Shown piece after piece: positions 34,908 to 44,524 of a stretch of DNA of 64,000 nt. Made by a program: the position numbers and the translations under genes. The stretch is from Halolamina sp. CBA1230 (GTDB lineage: Archaea > Halobacteriota > Halobacteria > Halobacteriales > Haloferacaceae): NCBI RefSeq assembly GCF_002025255.2, contig NZ_CP054587.1, positions 1,674,001-1,738,000 of the forward strand, given 5' to 3'. Under the pieces are notes generated by a model that was not told the origin of the DNA, made no database searches, and saw nothing but the letters and a program-made list of their open reading frames with translations. Each line of letters begins with the position of its first letter. Position 1 is the first letter of the stretch.

Positions 34908-35290
34908 CCGTCGGTGTCCGGTTCCAACGGAAGACGTTCTGCATCGACGTCCTCGTACGCGTTGTCCGAGCCCAAGATTGGATGCCCGCGCGTCTCGGCG
35001 GTGGCCGCGTGGAAGGAGTCGAACGCGGTCATCCCCTCTTCGAAGTAGTTCACCGCTTTGAGCACGATCTGCTTCTCTTCCTCAGTCTCAACGGGAACGA
35101 TGTCAAGCATATTTGAGAACAACGTGATGTAATCGAACTCGTGTCGCTCTCGGATGAGTAGCACCTCCAGATACGCGTACGAGGACGTCACGACGTCGTG
35201 TTCTTCGAGGAGGTTCTCCGCGCGGTCTTTGAGCCAGTCGGAGTCTTTGGCGAGAGCGAGAAGAAAATCGGTTTCAACGTATGCGGTCAT
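34904..35290 (-). CDS. PIN-domain toxin (VapC type)
   Basis: A 128-residue PIN ribonuclease. The acidic residues appear in MTAYVETDFLLAL (first Asp at residue 8), SYAYLEVLL (Glu about 42), MTAFDSFHAATA (Asp about 91) and PILGSDNAYED (Asp about 110). It follows the AbrB-type antitoxin with a 4-base overlap. The stop TGA lies within the end of a solo IS200/IS605 right end, so a few native residues after LPLEPDTDG may be missing; the catalytic core is complete. Confidence 0.82.
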   Translation of the reverse strand: MTAYVETDFLLALAKDSDWLKDRAENLLEEHDVVTSSYAYLEVLLIRERHEFDYITLFSNMLDIVPVETEEEKQIVLKAVNYFEEGMTAFDSFHAATAETRGHPILGSDNAYEDVDAERLPLEPDTDG

Positions 35291-35562
35291 TCGTCCCCAC
35301 CCTCTGCGGGGTGTTTGCCTCGTTCAAACCCTGCTTCGGCGTCCTCTTTCGCCTGCTCTCGTGCCCCCTCGCGGAGCTCTTCAATAGACTTCCCCTCGAA
35401 CGCATCGCCAGCGGCTTCACGAACGGCTTTGAGTGGGTCCTCGTCGATGGGGATGAGTTCGAGCCGATCCTCGTATTCGACGACGTGGAACTTCTCGCCG
35501 TACTTTTTCCTCAGCTCCGAGGACAGGTATAGCCGCCCGTGCGAATCTGTTTCGACTGACAT
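35287..35562 (-). CDS. AbrB/SpoVT-type antitoxin (VapB type)
   Basis: A 91-residue antitoxin. The swapped-hairpin DNA-binding fold is at the start (MSVETDSHGRLYLSSELRKKYG...FHVVEYEDRLELIPI), followed by an acidic helical tail that would bind the PIN toxin. Start 35562 puts the fold at the amino end, as usual. The stop overlaps the toxin start (ATGA). Confidence 0.85.
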   Translation of the reverse strand: MSVETDSHGRLYLSSELRKKYGEKFHVVEYEDRLELIPIDEDPLKAVREAAGDAFEGKSIEELREGAREQAKEDAEAGFERGKHPAEGGDE

Positions 35563-35747
35563 AGGAGTGCGTTTGTATGGGATGAACAAAGAAGTTTCCC
35601 AAAATTCGATTATCTATCCCATACACCAGCGAGGCAGACAGCCCGGTCGCGTCGCTCAACGTTCGACCACGCATAGAAAAAGGATCCGTATAGGTTCATG
35701 AGGTGCTCCTACTGCTAATCAGAAATTTCAAATTCATTATTGACCCC

Positions 35748-37138
<1,391 letters not shown>

Positions 37139-37215
37139 AGCTCACAAAGCATCGCTCGATTGCAAATTCGTTCTCGAACCCGACGTCCAACTGGGGTGAA
37201 GGTGCTTGGAACCCG

Positions 37216-37815
37216 TCAGAGCCCCCATCGAAGTCCGGACATCGTGGCGAGAATGGCGATCATCAACACGAGTTCGACGAGACTCAACATCCCGTACTTC
37301 TTGTTCAGGGTGGCGAGGCGTTCGTGGTCGGTATCCCTGGCGACGATCTCGTCGAACATCCCGGCCGTGAACTTGTGCAGGGGGCCGAACCCCAGCACGA
37401 GCAGTGCGATCGCAAGGCCGAGTGCCGCCCACAGCGTGGGGCTTGGATTCGCCAAAAGCCCCATCATGCTCGCGAGACCGATCCCGGAGCCGATCACGCC
37501 CACGGAGACTGGCTCCATAAGGAGGTTCATTTTCGGGACGAATCCCTCCGCGAATTCGACGTTCGCTTCCTCCGAAAGACTCCCCATCACCGGGCCGAGA
37601 ACGACGGCGCCGAGGACGCCAGTGCCGAACCAGAACGCACCCAGGAACAGGTGGACGGTGAACATGATGCGGACGTCGTTCGAGAGGTAGCCCAGAACGG
37701 GAAGGCCGAGGGGGACGAGGACAGCAGCCAGTGCGAATGGCCGACTTGCGGCGGCAATCATCAGTCGATATCGTTCCCGCGTGTTCGTTGGCCGATGTGC
37801 GTTGGACAGTGCCAT
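37216..37815 (-). CDS. Four-span membrane protein
   Basis: A 199-residue protein with hydrophobic segments at about 25-45, 52-75, 98-122, 128-150 and 178-196. It starts MALSNAHRPTNTRERYRL. Conserved-looking features are FTVHLFLGAFWFGTG and GFGPLHKFTAGMFDE, reminiscent of small haem/copper-type (DUF2269- or CopD-like) membrane proteins, but I cannot confirm a family. It is divergent from the PadR-type regulator, which may control it. Confidence 0.65.
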   Translation of the reverse strand: MALSNAHRPTNTRERYRLMIAAASRPFALAAVLVPLGLPVLGYLSNDVRIMFTVHLFLGAFWFGTGVLGAVVLGPVMGSLSEEANVEFAEGFVPKMNLLMEPVSVGVIGSGIGLASMMGLLANPSPTLWAALGLAIALLVLGFGPLHKFTAGMFDEIVARDTDHERLATLNKKYGMLSLVELVLMIAILATMSGLRWGL

Positions 37816-37970
37816 GGAGTTTCGTCTCGCGTGATAGGTCAGTGATAGCGCCGCCAAAAAAGTGAGTGATGTGACATGCGAGAGGGAGGCGTTGGCAGCC
37901 GACGAATGTGACTGGCAACGACATTACCCAGCATACTTATGTGACTATCAGCTACAAGTTGGAGGCATCC

Positions 37971-38249
37971 ATGTACGATCTAACCGGGTTCCAACGCGAT
38001 CTCCTGTACGTTGTCGACGGGCGAGACGACCCACATGGGTTAGCGATCAAGGAAGAACTCGAGGAGTACTACGAATCGGAGATTCATCACGGGAGGCTGT
38101 ACCCGAACCTGGACACACTGGTTGACAAGGGATTGGTAGAGAAAGGACAGTTGGACCGGCGGACGAACTACTACACGTTGACTGATCGTGGCCAGCGGGA
38201 GCTAGAGGCGCGACGAGAGTGGGAGAGTGAATACGTCAATCTCGATTAA
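37971..38249 (+). CDS. PadR-family transcription regulator
   Basis: A 92-residue protein starting at ATG 37971 just after GGAGGC. The PadR winged helix is clear: LTGFQRDLLYVV, HGLAIKEELEEYY, HHGRLYPNLDTLVDKGLVEKG and the wing TNYYTLTDRGQRELEAR. Small PadR proteins are repressors of nearby genes; the divergent membrane gene 37216-37815 is the obvious candidate target. Confidence 0.88.
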   Translation: MYDLTGFQRDLLYVVDGRDDPHGLAIKEELEEYYESEIHHGRLYPNLDTLVDKGLVEKGQLDRRTNYYTLTDRGQRELEARREWESEYVNLD

Positions 38250-38385
38250 CCATTTCTCACTGGCGAAGCCGTGGGATTGCCGAGTAGCAGGGTGTCAGTC
38301 ACGTACCAGTTCTCGGCCCGCCATTCAGCACCCGGAACACGTCCGGAACCAAGAATGTTTAGTTACAGACAACGGACGCCAACCT

Positions 38386-38520
38386 ATGAGCCGCTATCCT
38401 CGATCTGTCCGTTCCTCGCGCGCAAAATGCATCCCATGTAACGCCCCGGCAGCTGAAACCGTCGACGGCGACTACGTCTGTGTCGAATGCGGGGAGGTCG
38501 TCATCGGGAGTCGGGACTGA
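38386..38520 (+). CDS. Small zinc-ribbon protein (intact copy)
   Basis: A 44-residue protein starting MSRYPRSVRSSRAKCIPC. It has CIPC and CVEC pairs 18 residues apart (a zinc ribbon), and a very basic head. A frameshifted near-identical copy is at 41524-41657, which argues that the start and frame are right. It precedes the epimerase gene; in the copy the order is reversed. Confidence 0.68.
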   Translation: MSRYPRSVRSSRAKCIPCNAPAAETVDGDYVCVECGEVVIGSRD

Positions 38521-38763
38521 AACGGCGACAGATCGGACGAGAGAGCCAGCGCGATTACTGCCGCAACCGATTTCGGGTCGAGTGACTACCCCTCGCTTCT
38601 CGATCCACTCCCTTCCCCGTACTGCCTGCTGACTTCACACGAAACAGTGGTGTGTCTGGGCCAGTCTGAGCGAGACGGTATCTGGATCACTCACCCAGAC
38701 CCTGCAACATGACCGCCGCTCCCGACCGCAACCCTTTCCCCCAGTTGCCGAACACGAATACGC

Positions 38764-39675
38764 ATGCAGGACCACCGCGTCCTCGTCACGGGCGGCGCCG
38801 GCTTCATCGGCTCGAACCTCGCGAACCACCTCGCCCAACAGAACGACGTCATCGCCGTCGACGACCAGTACCTCGGGACTCCCGAGAACCTCACTGACGA
38901 CGTGGAGTTCGTCGACGCCTCCGTCGTCGACGACAACCTCCCCACTGACGTCGACGTCGTGTTCCACCTTGCCGCACTCTCCTCCTACAAAATGCACGAG
39001 GAGAACCCCGCGAAGGGCGCCCGCGTCAACGTCGAGGGGTTCGTGAACACGATCGAACAGGCCCGCAAGGACGGCTGCGACACCGTTGTCTACGCCTCCA
39101 CCTCCTCCATCTACGGGGACCGCACCAAACCCTCCCCGGAGAGCATGGACGTCGACGCCCGAACCGGGTACGAAGCCTCGAAGCTCGCCCGCGAAAAGTA
39201 CGCGGAGTACTTCCACAACTTCCACGACATGTCCCTCGCCGGGATGCGTTTTTTCTCCGTCTACCAGGGCTTCGGCGGCGCCGAGGCACACAAAGGCGAG
39301 TTCGCGAACACCGTCGCCCAGTTCACCGACAAGATCGCCAACGGCGAGCGCCCGGAGCTGTTCGGCGACGGCACCCAAACGAGAGACTTCACGCACGTCG
39401 ACGACGTCGTCCGCGCGTGTGAACTCGCCGCCGACCACGAACTCCAAGGCATCTACAACGTCGGCACCGAGGAGAGCTACTCGTTCAACACGATGGTCGA
39501 GATGATCAACGCCGAGCTCGGGACTGACGTGGAGCCGAAGTACATCGAGAACCCGCTCGAGGTGTACGTCCACGACACGATGGCCGACTACTCGAAACTC
39601 CACGAGGCGACCGGCTGGGAGCCGACGATCAGCTTCGAGGAAGGCGTCAAGCGCGTCTGTGAGTCTTACCAGTAG
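38764..39675 (+). CDS. NAD-dependent epimerase/dehydratase (UDP-glucose 4-epimerase-like)
   Basis: A 303-residue extended short-chain dehydrogenase. It has an NAD-binding GGAGFIGS (residues 10-17), VFHLAAL (about 66), catalytic STSSIYGD (Ser and the TSS motif, about 118) and YEASK (Tyr/Lys, about 139). RDFTHVDDVV and YNVGTEESYSFNTMVEMI complete the substrate domain. It most likely interconverts nucleotide sugars for surface glycans. It is intact. A fragment of its last 55 codons is duplicated at 41345-41514. Confidence 0.87.
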   Translation: MQDHRVLVTGGAGFIGSNLANHLAQQNDVIAVDDQYLGTPENLTDDVEFVDASVVDDNLPTDVDVVFHLAALSSYKMHEENPAKGARVNVEGFVNTIEQARKDGCDTVVYASTSSIYGDRTKPSPESMDVDARTGYEASKLAREKYAEYFHNFHDMSLAGMRFFSVYQGFGGAEAHKGEFANTVAQFTDKIANGERPELFGDGTQTRDFTHVDDVVRACELAADHELQGIYNVGTEESYSFNTMVEMINAELGTDVEPKYIENPLEVYVHDTMADYSKLHEATGWEPTISFEEGVKRVCESYQ

Positions 39676-40000
39676 GGTACGACGGGGGACGACCGAAATT
39701 GTGGACGCCACCCTGATCGTCACCGACTGGGAGTAGATCACCACCCTCGACGAGAGACTCTACAGAGAAAACAAGGCGAGTGCCTCGGGGCGTGACCCCG
39801 AGGCGGTTCACACACCCACCCCACTGCTTCCGCTGTTAACACACAGACTCCGTGATCAACAACGAAGCAAACAGCGAATGCAGTGGAGTACTGAAAGACT
39901 TCAGGGTGCAATATTTCAGAATGAACGCCACCACTTCCACCGTTAGTACGGTCCGTCCACGATACGCTTCGTCCCCTTACTCGCTCTCTGTTCGGACGTG
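39676..40000. other. Gene-free stretch with a dehydrogenase scrap and a hairpin
   Basis: At about 39701-39756 the plus strand reads VDATLIVTDWE-stop-ITTLDE, resembling the [15 protein letters not shown] segment of the UDP-glucose dehydrogenase at 26001-26780. At 39782-39804 lies a perfect 9-base stem GCCTCGGGG-cgtga-CCCCGAGGC, perhaps an IS end or a terminator for the epimerase gene. I see no complete gene. Confidence 0.35.
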
Positions 40001-40531
40001 CTAAATCAGTCGCAGTGAGCCATCGGAGTCGTCTCCGATAATGTCCGCCACTCCGTAGACTTCGATCGTGTCGGTGTAGCCCTTCGCGGTGACAGCGTTT
40101 TCAACGCCAGTCCTGGCAGGCTTGTCGTCGGTGAGTATGATCACACCATCTGTCGATCGGTCCTGAACGTACTGGATCGCGAGCCCCGCGAGGATTGCAT
40201 CGGTCTTTTCGACTTCGTGTTCGGGGGTCCCCGTTTCGTTCGCGATGGTCCGCGTGGCGATGTCGCTCGCCGCAACTGCGTCCCCAGCTGTCGGGGAGGG
40301 TGCATCGATGATCTCCGCCCACCCTTCCTCGAGTGCGACCTCAACCCGAACTGTGTCCCGGCCACCAAGCTCGCCGATGACCCGTTGCGGAAGTTTGAGC
40401 ACGACACCGGCGTCGTGGACTGCCCGCCGAAACTGCCCGAACTGCGGGTTTTCGGGGGCGCCGATCGCGATGAAGACGTTCGTATCGACGATGACGTCCT
40501 TCTCGGGTGTTAATGGTGTGTCTCGACCCAT
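40001..40531 (-). CDS. PIN-domain protein (toxin)
   Basis: A 176-residue PIN protein. VIVDTNVFIAIGAP near residue 14 gives the first Asp, VIGELGG (about 54) the Glu, KTDAILAGLAI (about 109) the second Asp and VIILTDDKPART (about 131) the last acidic pair. It lies 9 bases after the HTH gene 40541-41254 in the same direction, so the two form a pair in which the HTH protein is probably antitoxin and repressor. Confidence 0.83.
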   Translation of the reverse strand: MGRDTPLTPEKDVIVDTNVFIAIGAPENPQFGQFRRAVHDAGVVLKLPQRVIGELGGRDTVRVEVALEEGWAEIIDAPSPTAGDAVAASDIATRTIANETGTPEHEVEKTDAILAGLAIQYVQDRSTDGVIILTDDKPARTGVENAVTAKGYTDTIEVYGVADIIGDDSDGSLRLI

Positions 40532-40540
40532 CGAGCGGCC

Positions 40541-41254
40541 TCAGGACCCGTCTGTCGACGGCTGTGCTGGGGTCGTCTCTTGGTCGTCGAGATCGGGCAA
40601 CTCCATCTGCGCGTGCACGTCGGGGAAGAAGTACTCGAAGTACGGATCGTGATCACGCCCGACGGTGAGCACAGGGACGAGTGCGTCGATGATCAGCATC
40701 GCTTCCGTATCCCGGACATCGATATCGTTCGCAACCATCCGTTGGGTCGTTTCCCCGGCGTAGTGCAGGCCGGCTCCCCGAAGGGCAGCAACCAGTGTCC
40801 CGATGCCATGACGGTCGATGAAGTATTCGACGTCCTCGTCGATGTCCTGCAGCGCGAACGCGTGGAGCACGGTCGGGATGATGACGATCGGGACCTGCTG
40901 TTCGACGAGAACGATCGGCTCGGCGGTGAGCTGTTGCGGGCGTGTTGACTCGTCACGATCGATGAGCCCGAGATCACCGAGTCGATCGAGGTACTCGTAA
41001 GCTGTCGATTTCGAGAGGTCGAGTGCATCCATGACGGCTGGTGGCCCGACAGGGCCCCAGTAGCAGATATAGACGTAGACACGAGCAAGTGCTGGCTGGT
41101 TCAGGAGGGTCACGACGGTTTCCAGACGGGGTGCATTCTGGGCGAGTACCGCCGGCTTGAGCGTCTCTTCGTTCAACGCGTCCATCGGTGGCGTGTTGAT
41201 CGCATCAGTTCCCCCGTCCGTTCGGGCACACGGGGGGGCGGGATGATCGGTCAT
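40541..41254 (-). CDS. HTH regulator, partner of the PIN protein
   Basis: A 237-residue protein starting MTDHPAPPCARTDGG. The winged helix is at about 60-105 (ALARVYVYICYWGPVGPPAV, DLSKSTAYEYLDRLGDLGLIDRD). The carboxy half is an alpha/beta domain (IIPTVLHAFALQDIDEDVEYFIDRHG to LVPVLTVGRDHDPYFEYFFP) of a type seen in haloarchaeal TA-like operons; I do not have a firm family name. Start 41254 was chosen because the extra upstream codons lack family-like sequence. Confidence 0.72.
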   Translation of the reverse strand: MTDHPAPPCARTDGGTDAINTPPMDALNEETLKPAVLAQNAPRLETVVTLLNQPALARVYVYICYWGPVGPPAVMDALDLSKSTAYEYLDRLGDLGLIDRDESTRPQQLTAEPIVLVEQQVPIVIIPTVLHAFALQDIDEDVEYFIDRHGIGTLVAALRGAGLHYAGETTQRMVANDIDVRDTEAMLIIDALVPVLTVGRDHDPYFEYFFPDVHAQMELPDLDDQETTPAQPSTDGS

Positions 41255-41344
41255 AGGGCTAGTTCGAAGTTCATGTACTTCAGACTTCTGGCAGGCCGCC
41301 ACTGGCGAACATATCCATGACGAAAGCAGCGGTCCGGGACGCGA

Positions 41345-41514
41345 TCAAGGACTCCAAATACATCGAGAACCCGCTCGAGGTGTACGTCCACGACACGATG
41401 GCCGACGACTCGAAACTCCACGAGGCCACAGGCTGGGAACCCGAAATCGACTTCGAGGAAGGCGTGAAGCGCGTCTGTGAACCCTACAAGAACTCCAAAG
41501 TCGCAGAGAACTAA
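41345..41514 (+). pseudogene. Duplicated carboxy terminus of the epimerase
   Basis: From KYIENPLEVYVHDTMADD through GWEPEIDFEEGVKRVCEPY it repeats residues about 250-302 of the protein at 38764-39675 with a few substitutions. It then has its own short tail (KNSKVAEN). An open frame begins at ATG 41317, but the first 9 codons are unrelated. A 57-residue product without the Rossmann fold cannot be an enzyme. Confidence 0.8.
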
Positions 41515-41523
41515 CTACAAACA

Positions 41524-41657
41524 TGAGTCGCTATCCACGTTCGGTCCGGTCCTCACGCATCAAGTGCATCCCGTGTAACGCGCCAGCAGCCGAGGCCGTC
41601 GACGGCACGTAGTTTGTGTCGAGTGCGGCAACGCCGTCGTCGACGCCCGGGGCTGAC
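41524..41657 (+). pseudogene. Frameshifted copy of the small zinc-ribbon gene
   Basis: It starts MSRYPRSVRSSRIKCIPC, matching 38386-38520. Relative to that gene one G is missing after GTCGACGGC (about 41608), which brings TAG into frame at once; the second knuckle (CVECGN) continues in the other frame to the TGA at 41655-41657. It lies 9 bases after the epimerase fragment. Confidence 0.75.
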
Positions 41658-41827
41658 ACGTTTCAGAATCGTCCTTCACCGGTAGCTCCGTTGCCGTCTC
41701 GGGATCCAGACTTGTACTCACGAAGCGAGTCAGAACCGGCGATGGAACGGTTAGGGTAGAATACCGTTCTTCTGGGTGGAGAGGACGCCAAGGGTTTCTC
41801 TCTTGTCGAAAGTACGATAGTGTATTG

Positions 41828-41843
41828 ATGGGGATTACCCCAT
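41828..41843. promoter_or_regulatory. Palindrome upstream of the TumE/TumA genes
   Basis: ATGGGG-atta-CCCCAT, a perfect 6-base inverted repeat about 38 bases before the toxin start, beside a TATA-like GTTTATGTT (41847-41855) and followed by another half-site GATGGGG. Position fits an operator for the HTH antitoxin encoded at 43644-44075. Confidence 0.5.
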
Positions 41844-42034
41844 ACGTTTATGTTGATGGGGCCGAGTCCATCAGACGTCGATGGGCGCCCGGGTCATCCG
41901 AAATTTCACGAATACCTTCGATGGCCATGTCGAACGGCAGACAATCATCAAGACGGGCGATCCGGCGTCCCCATCCGGCTACAAGTATTCGCTCCACTTC
42001 GGCACGCTAGACGGTGAAACAGTACTCCGGTACG

Positions 42035-43490
42035 TTGACATCCTCCTCCGGCTAAAGCCGGAGGAATCCCGAGAGTTGGGATATTAGGGTTTGCAGTCTC
42101 CCTGTTCTCTCGGTGTGAATCGTCCGCTTTCGCGGTCGAACAGGAAGACTCCGGGCTGTGCCAACCAGCCGTTACTCATATCCCCGGTCGGGGGACTCTG
42201 AGTTATCTTTCGACGGATGTTCACCGCACCATTCACATCTGCATTCATCGTCGTCTCGCACGATGAACAGACGTACAGCCCTCGCTCCACGCGGTTGCTG
42301 TCCCGAATCTGCTCGCAACACGAACACGCCTTGCTCGTGTTCTTCTCGTCTACGCGGTCAACGAGGATGCCGTGTTCCTCGGCCTTGTATTCGAGGAGAC
42401 GGGCGAACCGGTCGAACTCCCAGCCGTGCAACTTCTTGTTCCCCGACGCACCCCAGTTCCGCGAGTCACCGTTCTCATCCTCGCGGATGTCACTGAGGTC
42501 GCCAACCGCTATCTTCTCCACGCTTTCTTCAACACACCGCTCAACGATGTGCTTGCTGAGGGTGTGAAGGAAGTGGTCTTTGCGTCGGGAGAGTTTCTGC
42601 CGAGCCTCCCGCGCTCGCTTCGACGGGCCGTTCTCGCCTTCGGTCTGGTACTCTTCGCGGGTGAAGTAGTGTTTGTCCTCTTTCAGCACGTTCCCCGGAT
42701 ACAGTTCACTCGCGCCATCTTCGTAGTCGATGGCGAGGTAGTTGCTAATTCCGAGGTCGATACCCGCCGTGTTATCACCCGGTGCGTCTTCGACTGGAAT
42801 CTCTTTCTTACAGACGAGGTGGAGTTCCCACTCGTCGCCGTTCCAGATGGCACGCACCTGCTGGATGTTCTCGACTTCTACGTCAGAGCGAGTTTCGTAC
42901 TCGGCGAGGATGAAGTCAGATCGACTCTCTTTCAGGTTGAAGCCCTTCGAGAGGCGAAGTTGGCCGTGTTTGTCGTCGTGCTTGATAGCTCGTTTCTTCC
43001 ACGTGACGGTGGAGCGAGGGTGGTCGTCGCCACGTTTCCGGTAGCCCGGTGGGTTGTTACCGTCGTCGGAGTTGTACCAACCGTTGAACGCCTCAGCAAG
43101 TTCTTCGAGAACTCGCTGACTTGACTGAGAATGCAGGTCACTGTAGCGTTCGTGGTCTTTCAACTCCGATTTCAGTTCGGCTTCGTCGGGTATCTCGCCG
43201 TCGTCGTCCCACCGTTGTTGGATGTAGTAGCGTCCGACGTTCCACAGTTTGGATGCGGAGAACCCGCACTGGTCAAAGTCGTCACGAACCTGTTGGTGGT
43301 TCGTGATGCGTGCGACGTAGGTGCGGGTCGTCTCCAGCATCGAGCTGACCTCATAATACGTTATGGGAGTTTAATTATTAAAACCAACGGCCGGGTGTTG
43401 AATATCCAGTTGGGGTGTCGTCGGTGGATTGTCGGTCAGGGTGTCAGATTCATCCCGCGCCTAAAGGCGCGGGTATTCTCCTTGTTTTTT
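42035..43490 (-). mobile_element. IS200/IS605-type element carrying only tnpB, inside tumE
   Basis: 1456 bp. The right end starts at 42035 (minus strand ends ...GGATGTCAA) with the hairpin CCTCCGGC-taaa-GCCGGAGG at about 42047-42066. The left-end hairpin CCCGCG-cctaaagg-CGCGGG is at about 43454-43473. The interrupted reading frame fixes both boundaries. On the element's strand the left flank is GAATTAT, so insertion is 3' of TTAT, close to the TTAC used by IS608, and the right end closes with TCAA as in IS608. There is no target duplication and no tnpA. Confidence 0.87.
42084..43340 (-). CDS. tnpB: TnpB-family protein with unusual RuvC-II motif
   Basis: A 418-residue TnpB of a third subgroup. 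RuvC-I is GIDLGISN (about 193) and RuvC-III is ADVNGAVN (about 369), with the zinc finger CSCCEQ...CSSCE. Where the other three TnpBs have F/L-E-D/N-L, this one reads VGDLSDIRED (about 277), with Gly in place of the catalytic Glu. TnpB groups with a relocated Glu have been described, and the Glu of IRED could serve. The gene is otherwise complete. Confidence 0.85.
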   Translation of the reverse strand: MLETTRTYVARITNHQQVRDDFDQCGFSASKLWNVGRYYIQQRWDDDGEIPDEAELKSELKDHERYSDLHSQSSQRVLEELAEAFNGWYNSDDGNNPPGYRKRGDDHPRSTVTWKKRAIKHDDKHGQLRLSKGFNLKESRSDFILAEYETRSDVEVENIQQVRAIWNGDEWELHLVCKKEIPVEDAPGDNTAGIDLGISNYLAIDYEDGASELYPGNVLKEDKHYFTREEYQTEGENGPSKRAREARQKLSRRKDHFLHTLSKHIVERCVEESVEKIAVGDLSDIREDENGDSRNWGASGNKKLHGWEFDRFARLLEYKAEEHGILVDRVDEKNTSKACSCCEQIRDSNRVERGLYVCSSCETTMNADVNGAVNIRRKITQSPPTGDMSNGWLAQPGVFLFDRESGRFTPREQGDCKP

Positions 43491-43643
43491 ATAATTCCCA
43501 CGAAGACACAAAGGGCCACGAGCGCCATACTACCGACGAGGTTGAGGAAATCGAATTCCCTGGGATAGTCGAACTCGTCGAACGCTTCGAGGAGGAAGTC
43601 GCCGAACGCCGACCGTGAACTACCCGACGCCGCCACCGCAACA

Positions 43644-44075
43644 ATGACCGACACCGAACCGAACTCCGACGACCGGACGCTCCACGTCTACGTGGGCGAG
43701 GCGAATCGACTCCGTGAACAGACGAAGGACATGCTCCGAGCTGTCGAAGCTGGCGAAGAGTTCGAGGATGTAGGTCACACCAACGTGCTCAATTTCGAGT
43801 CTGAGTCCGAACTTGCGCGGCTCCTCAGCCCGGCGAACCTCGCGCTTCTCCGGGCGATTCGCCAGCACGAACCCGAAAGCATGCGGGACGCTGCGGAGAT
43901 CGTCGATCGAGACTTCAAAGAGGTACACCGCAACCTCACGGAACTCTCCGAACTCGGCGTCATTGACCTCGTCGACGACGGCCGTTCGAGGCGCCCGGTC
44001 GCACAGTACGATGACATAGAGGTCCACTACTCGCTCGTGACCGACGAAGCGTCGACTGAGCAGGCTGGCGCGTAG
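43644..44075 (+). CDS. TumA-like HTH antitoxin (HVO_A0114 family type)
   Basis: A 143-residue regulator, paralogous to 21887-22336. LNFESESELARLLSPANLALL is followed by a winged helix (EPESMRDAAEIVDRDFKEVHRNLTELSELGVID) with a wing (GRSRRPVAQYDD). It would neutralise the TumE toxin and repress the operon. The toxin gene is split by an IS, so expression may now depend on read-through from the IS or an internal promoter. Confidence 0.8.
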   Translation: MTDTEPNSDDRTLHVYVGEANRLREQTKDMLRAVEAGEEFEDVGHTNVLNFESESELARLLSPANLALLRAIRQHEPESMRDAAEIVDRDFKEVHRNLTELSELGVIDLVDDGRSRRPVAQYDDIEVHYSLVTDEASTEQAGA

Positions 44076-44170
44076 CACAGATCCAGACCTAACTCGGCCG
44101 TTGAACCCCGTTTCACAGGTGTGTCGCCGCGAGCGCTCGCAGCAAATGGCCGCCCCAGTCCAGCGGCGTA

Positions 44171-44524
44171 TCAAACAGACTGGAGGCCCAAAGAGTACCC
44201 AAGCGCATCGTCGATCTCGTCCATCCGGGCCTCGGGAATCGACCCGATGTTCTCCGTGATCCGCTGCGCGATAGAGACAGTCCGAATCTGACTACAGAGC
44301 GCAACAGAGTCCGCAGAGAGCGGGCTTTCCTCGGCCCGAACCAGGACTTCGAACGGGTACTGGCGATCGTCGAAGGACGTGGTGAACGGGACGACGATGG
44401 TCGTCGGGGCGTTCGCGTTTCCAATATCGTTCTGGACGACGAGACATGGGCGGGTCCCGCGTTGTTCCGAGCCGCGAGTCGGATTCAGTTCGACGATGAC
44501 GATATCGCCACGGTGGACGTCCAT
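44171..44524 (-). CDS. MazF/PemK-family toxin (intact pair)
   Basis: A 117-residue toxin whose first 25 residues are identical to the one at 3620-3967, with scattered changes later (for example PCLVVQND for LCLVIQND). It begins immediately after the antitoxin stop codon (TAG then ATG). The core strands of the MazF fold (GDIVIVEL, TTIVVPFT, QIRTVS) are all present. Likely a sequence-specific mRNA endonuclease. Confidence 0.87.
   Translation of the reverse strand: MDVHRGDIVIVELNPTRGSEQRGTRPCLVVQNDIGNANAPTTIVVPFTTSFDDRQYPFEVLVRAEESPLSADSVALCSQIRTVSIAQRITENIGSIPEARMDEIDDALGYSLGLQSV

Larger units (their letters stand above)
41881..43618 (+). pseudogene. TumE (DUF6516)-type toxin gene split by an IS200/IS605 element
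   Basis: Codons 1-51 (41881-42034, MGARVIRNFTNTFDGHVERQ to DGETVLRY) and the remainder (43491-43618, DNSHEDTKGHERH to VAERRP) flank the element at 42035-43490. Joining 42034 to 43491 gives 282 bases, exactly 94 codons with the stop, with no base lost or gained. RYDNSHEDTKGHE is the core shared with the toxin remnant at 21571-21864. The antitoxin gene follows 25 bases after the stop. As it stands the toxin is truncated to 51 codons plus IS-encoded ones. Confidence 0.85.
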
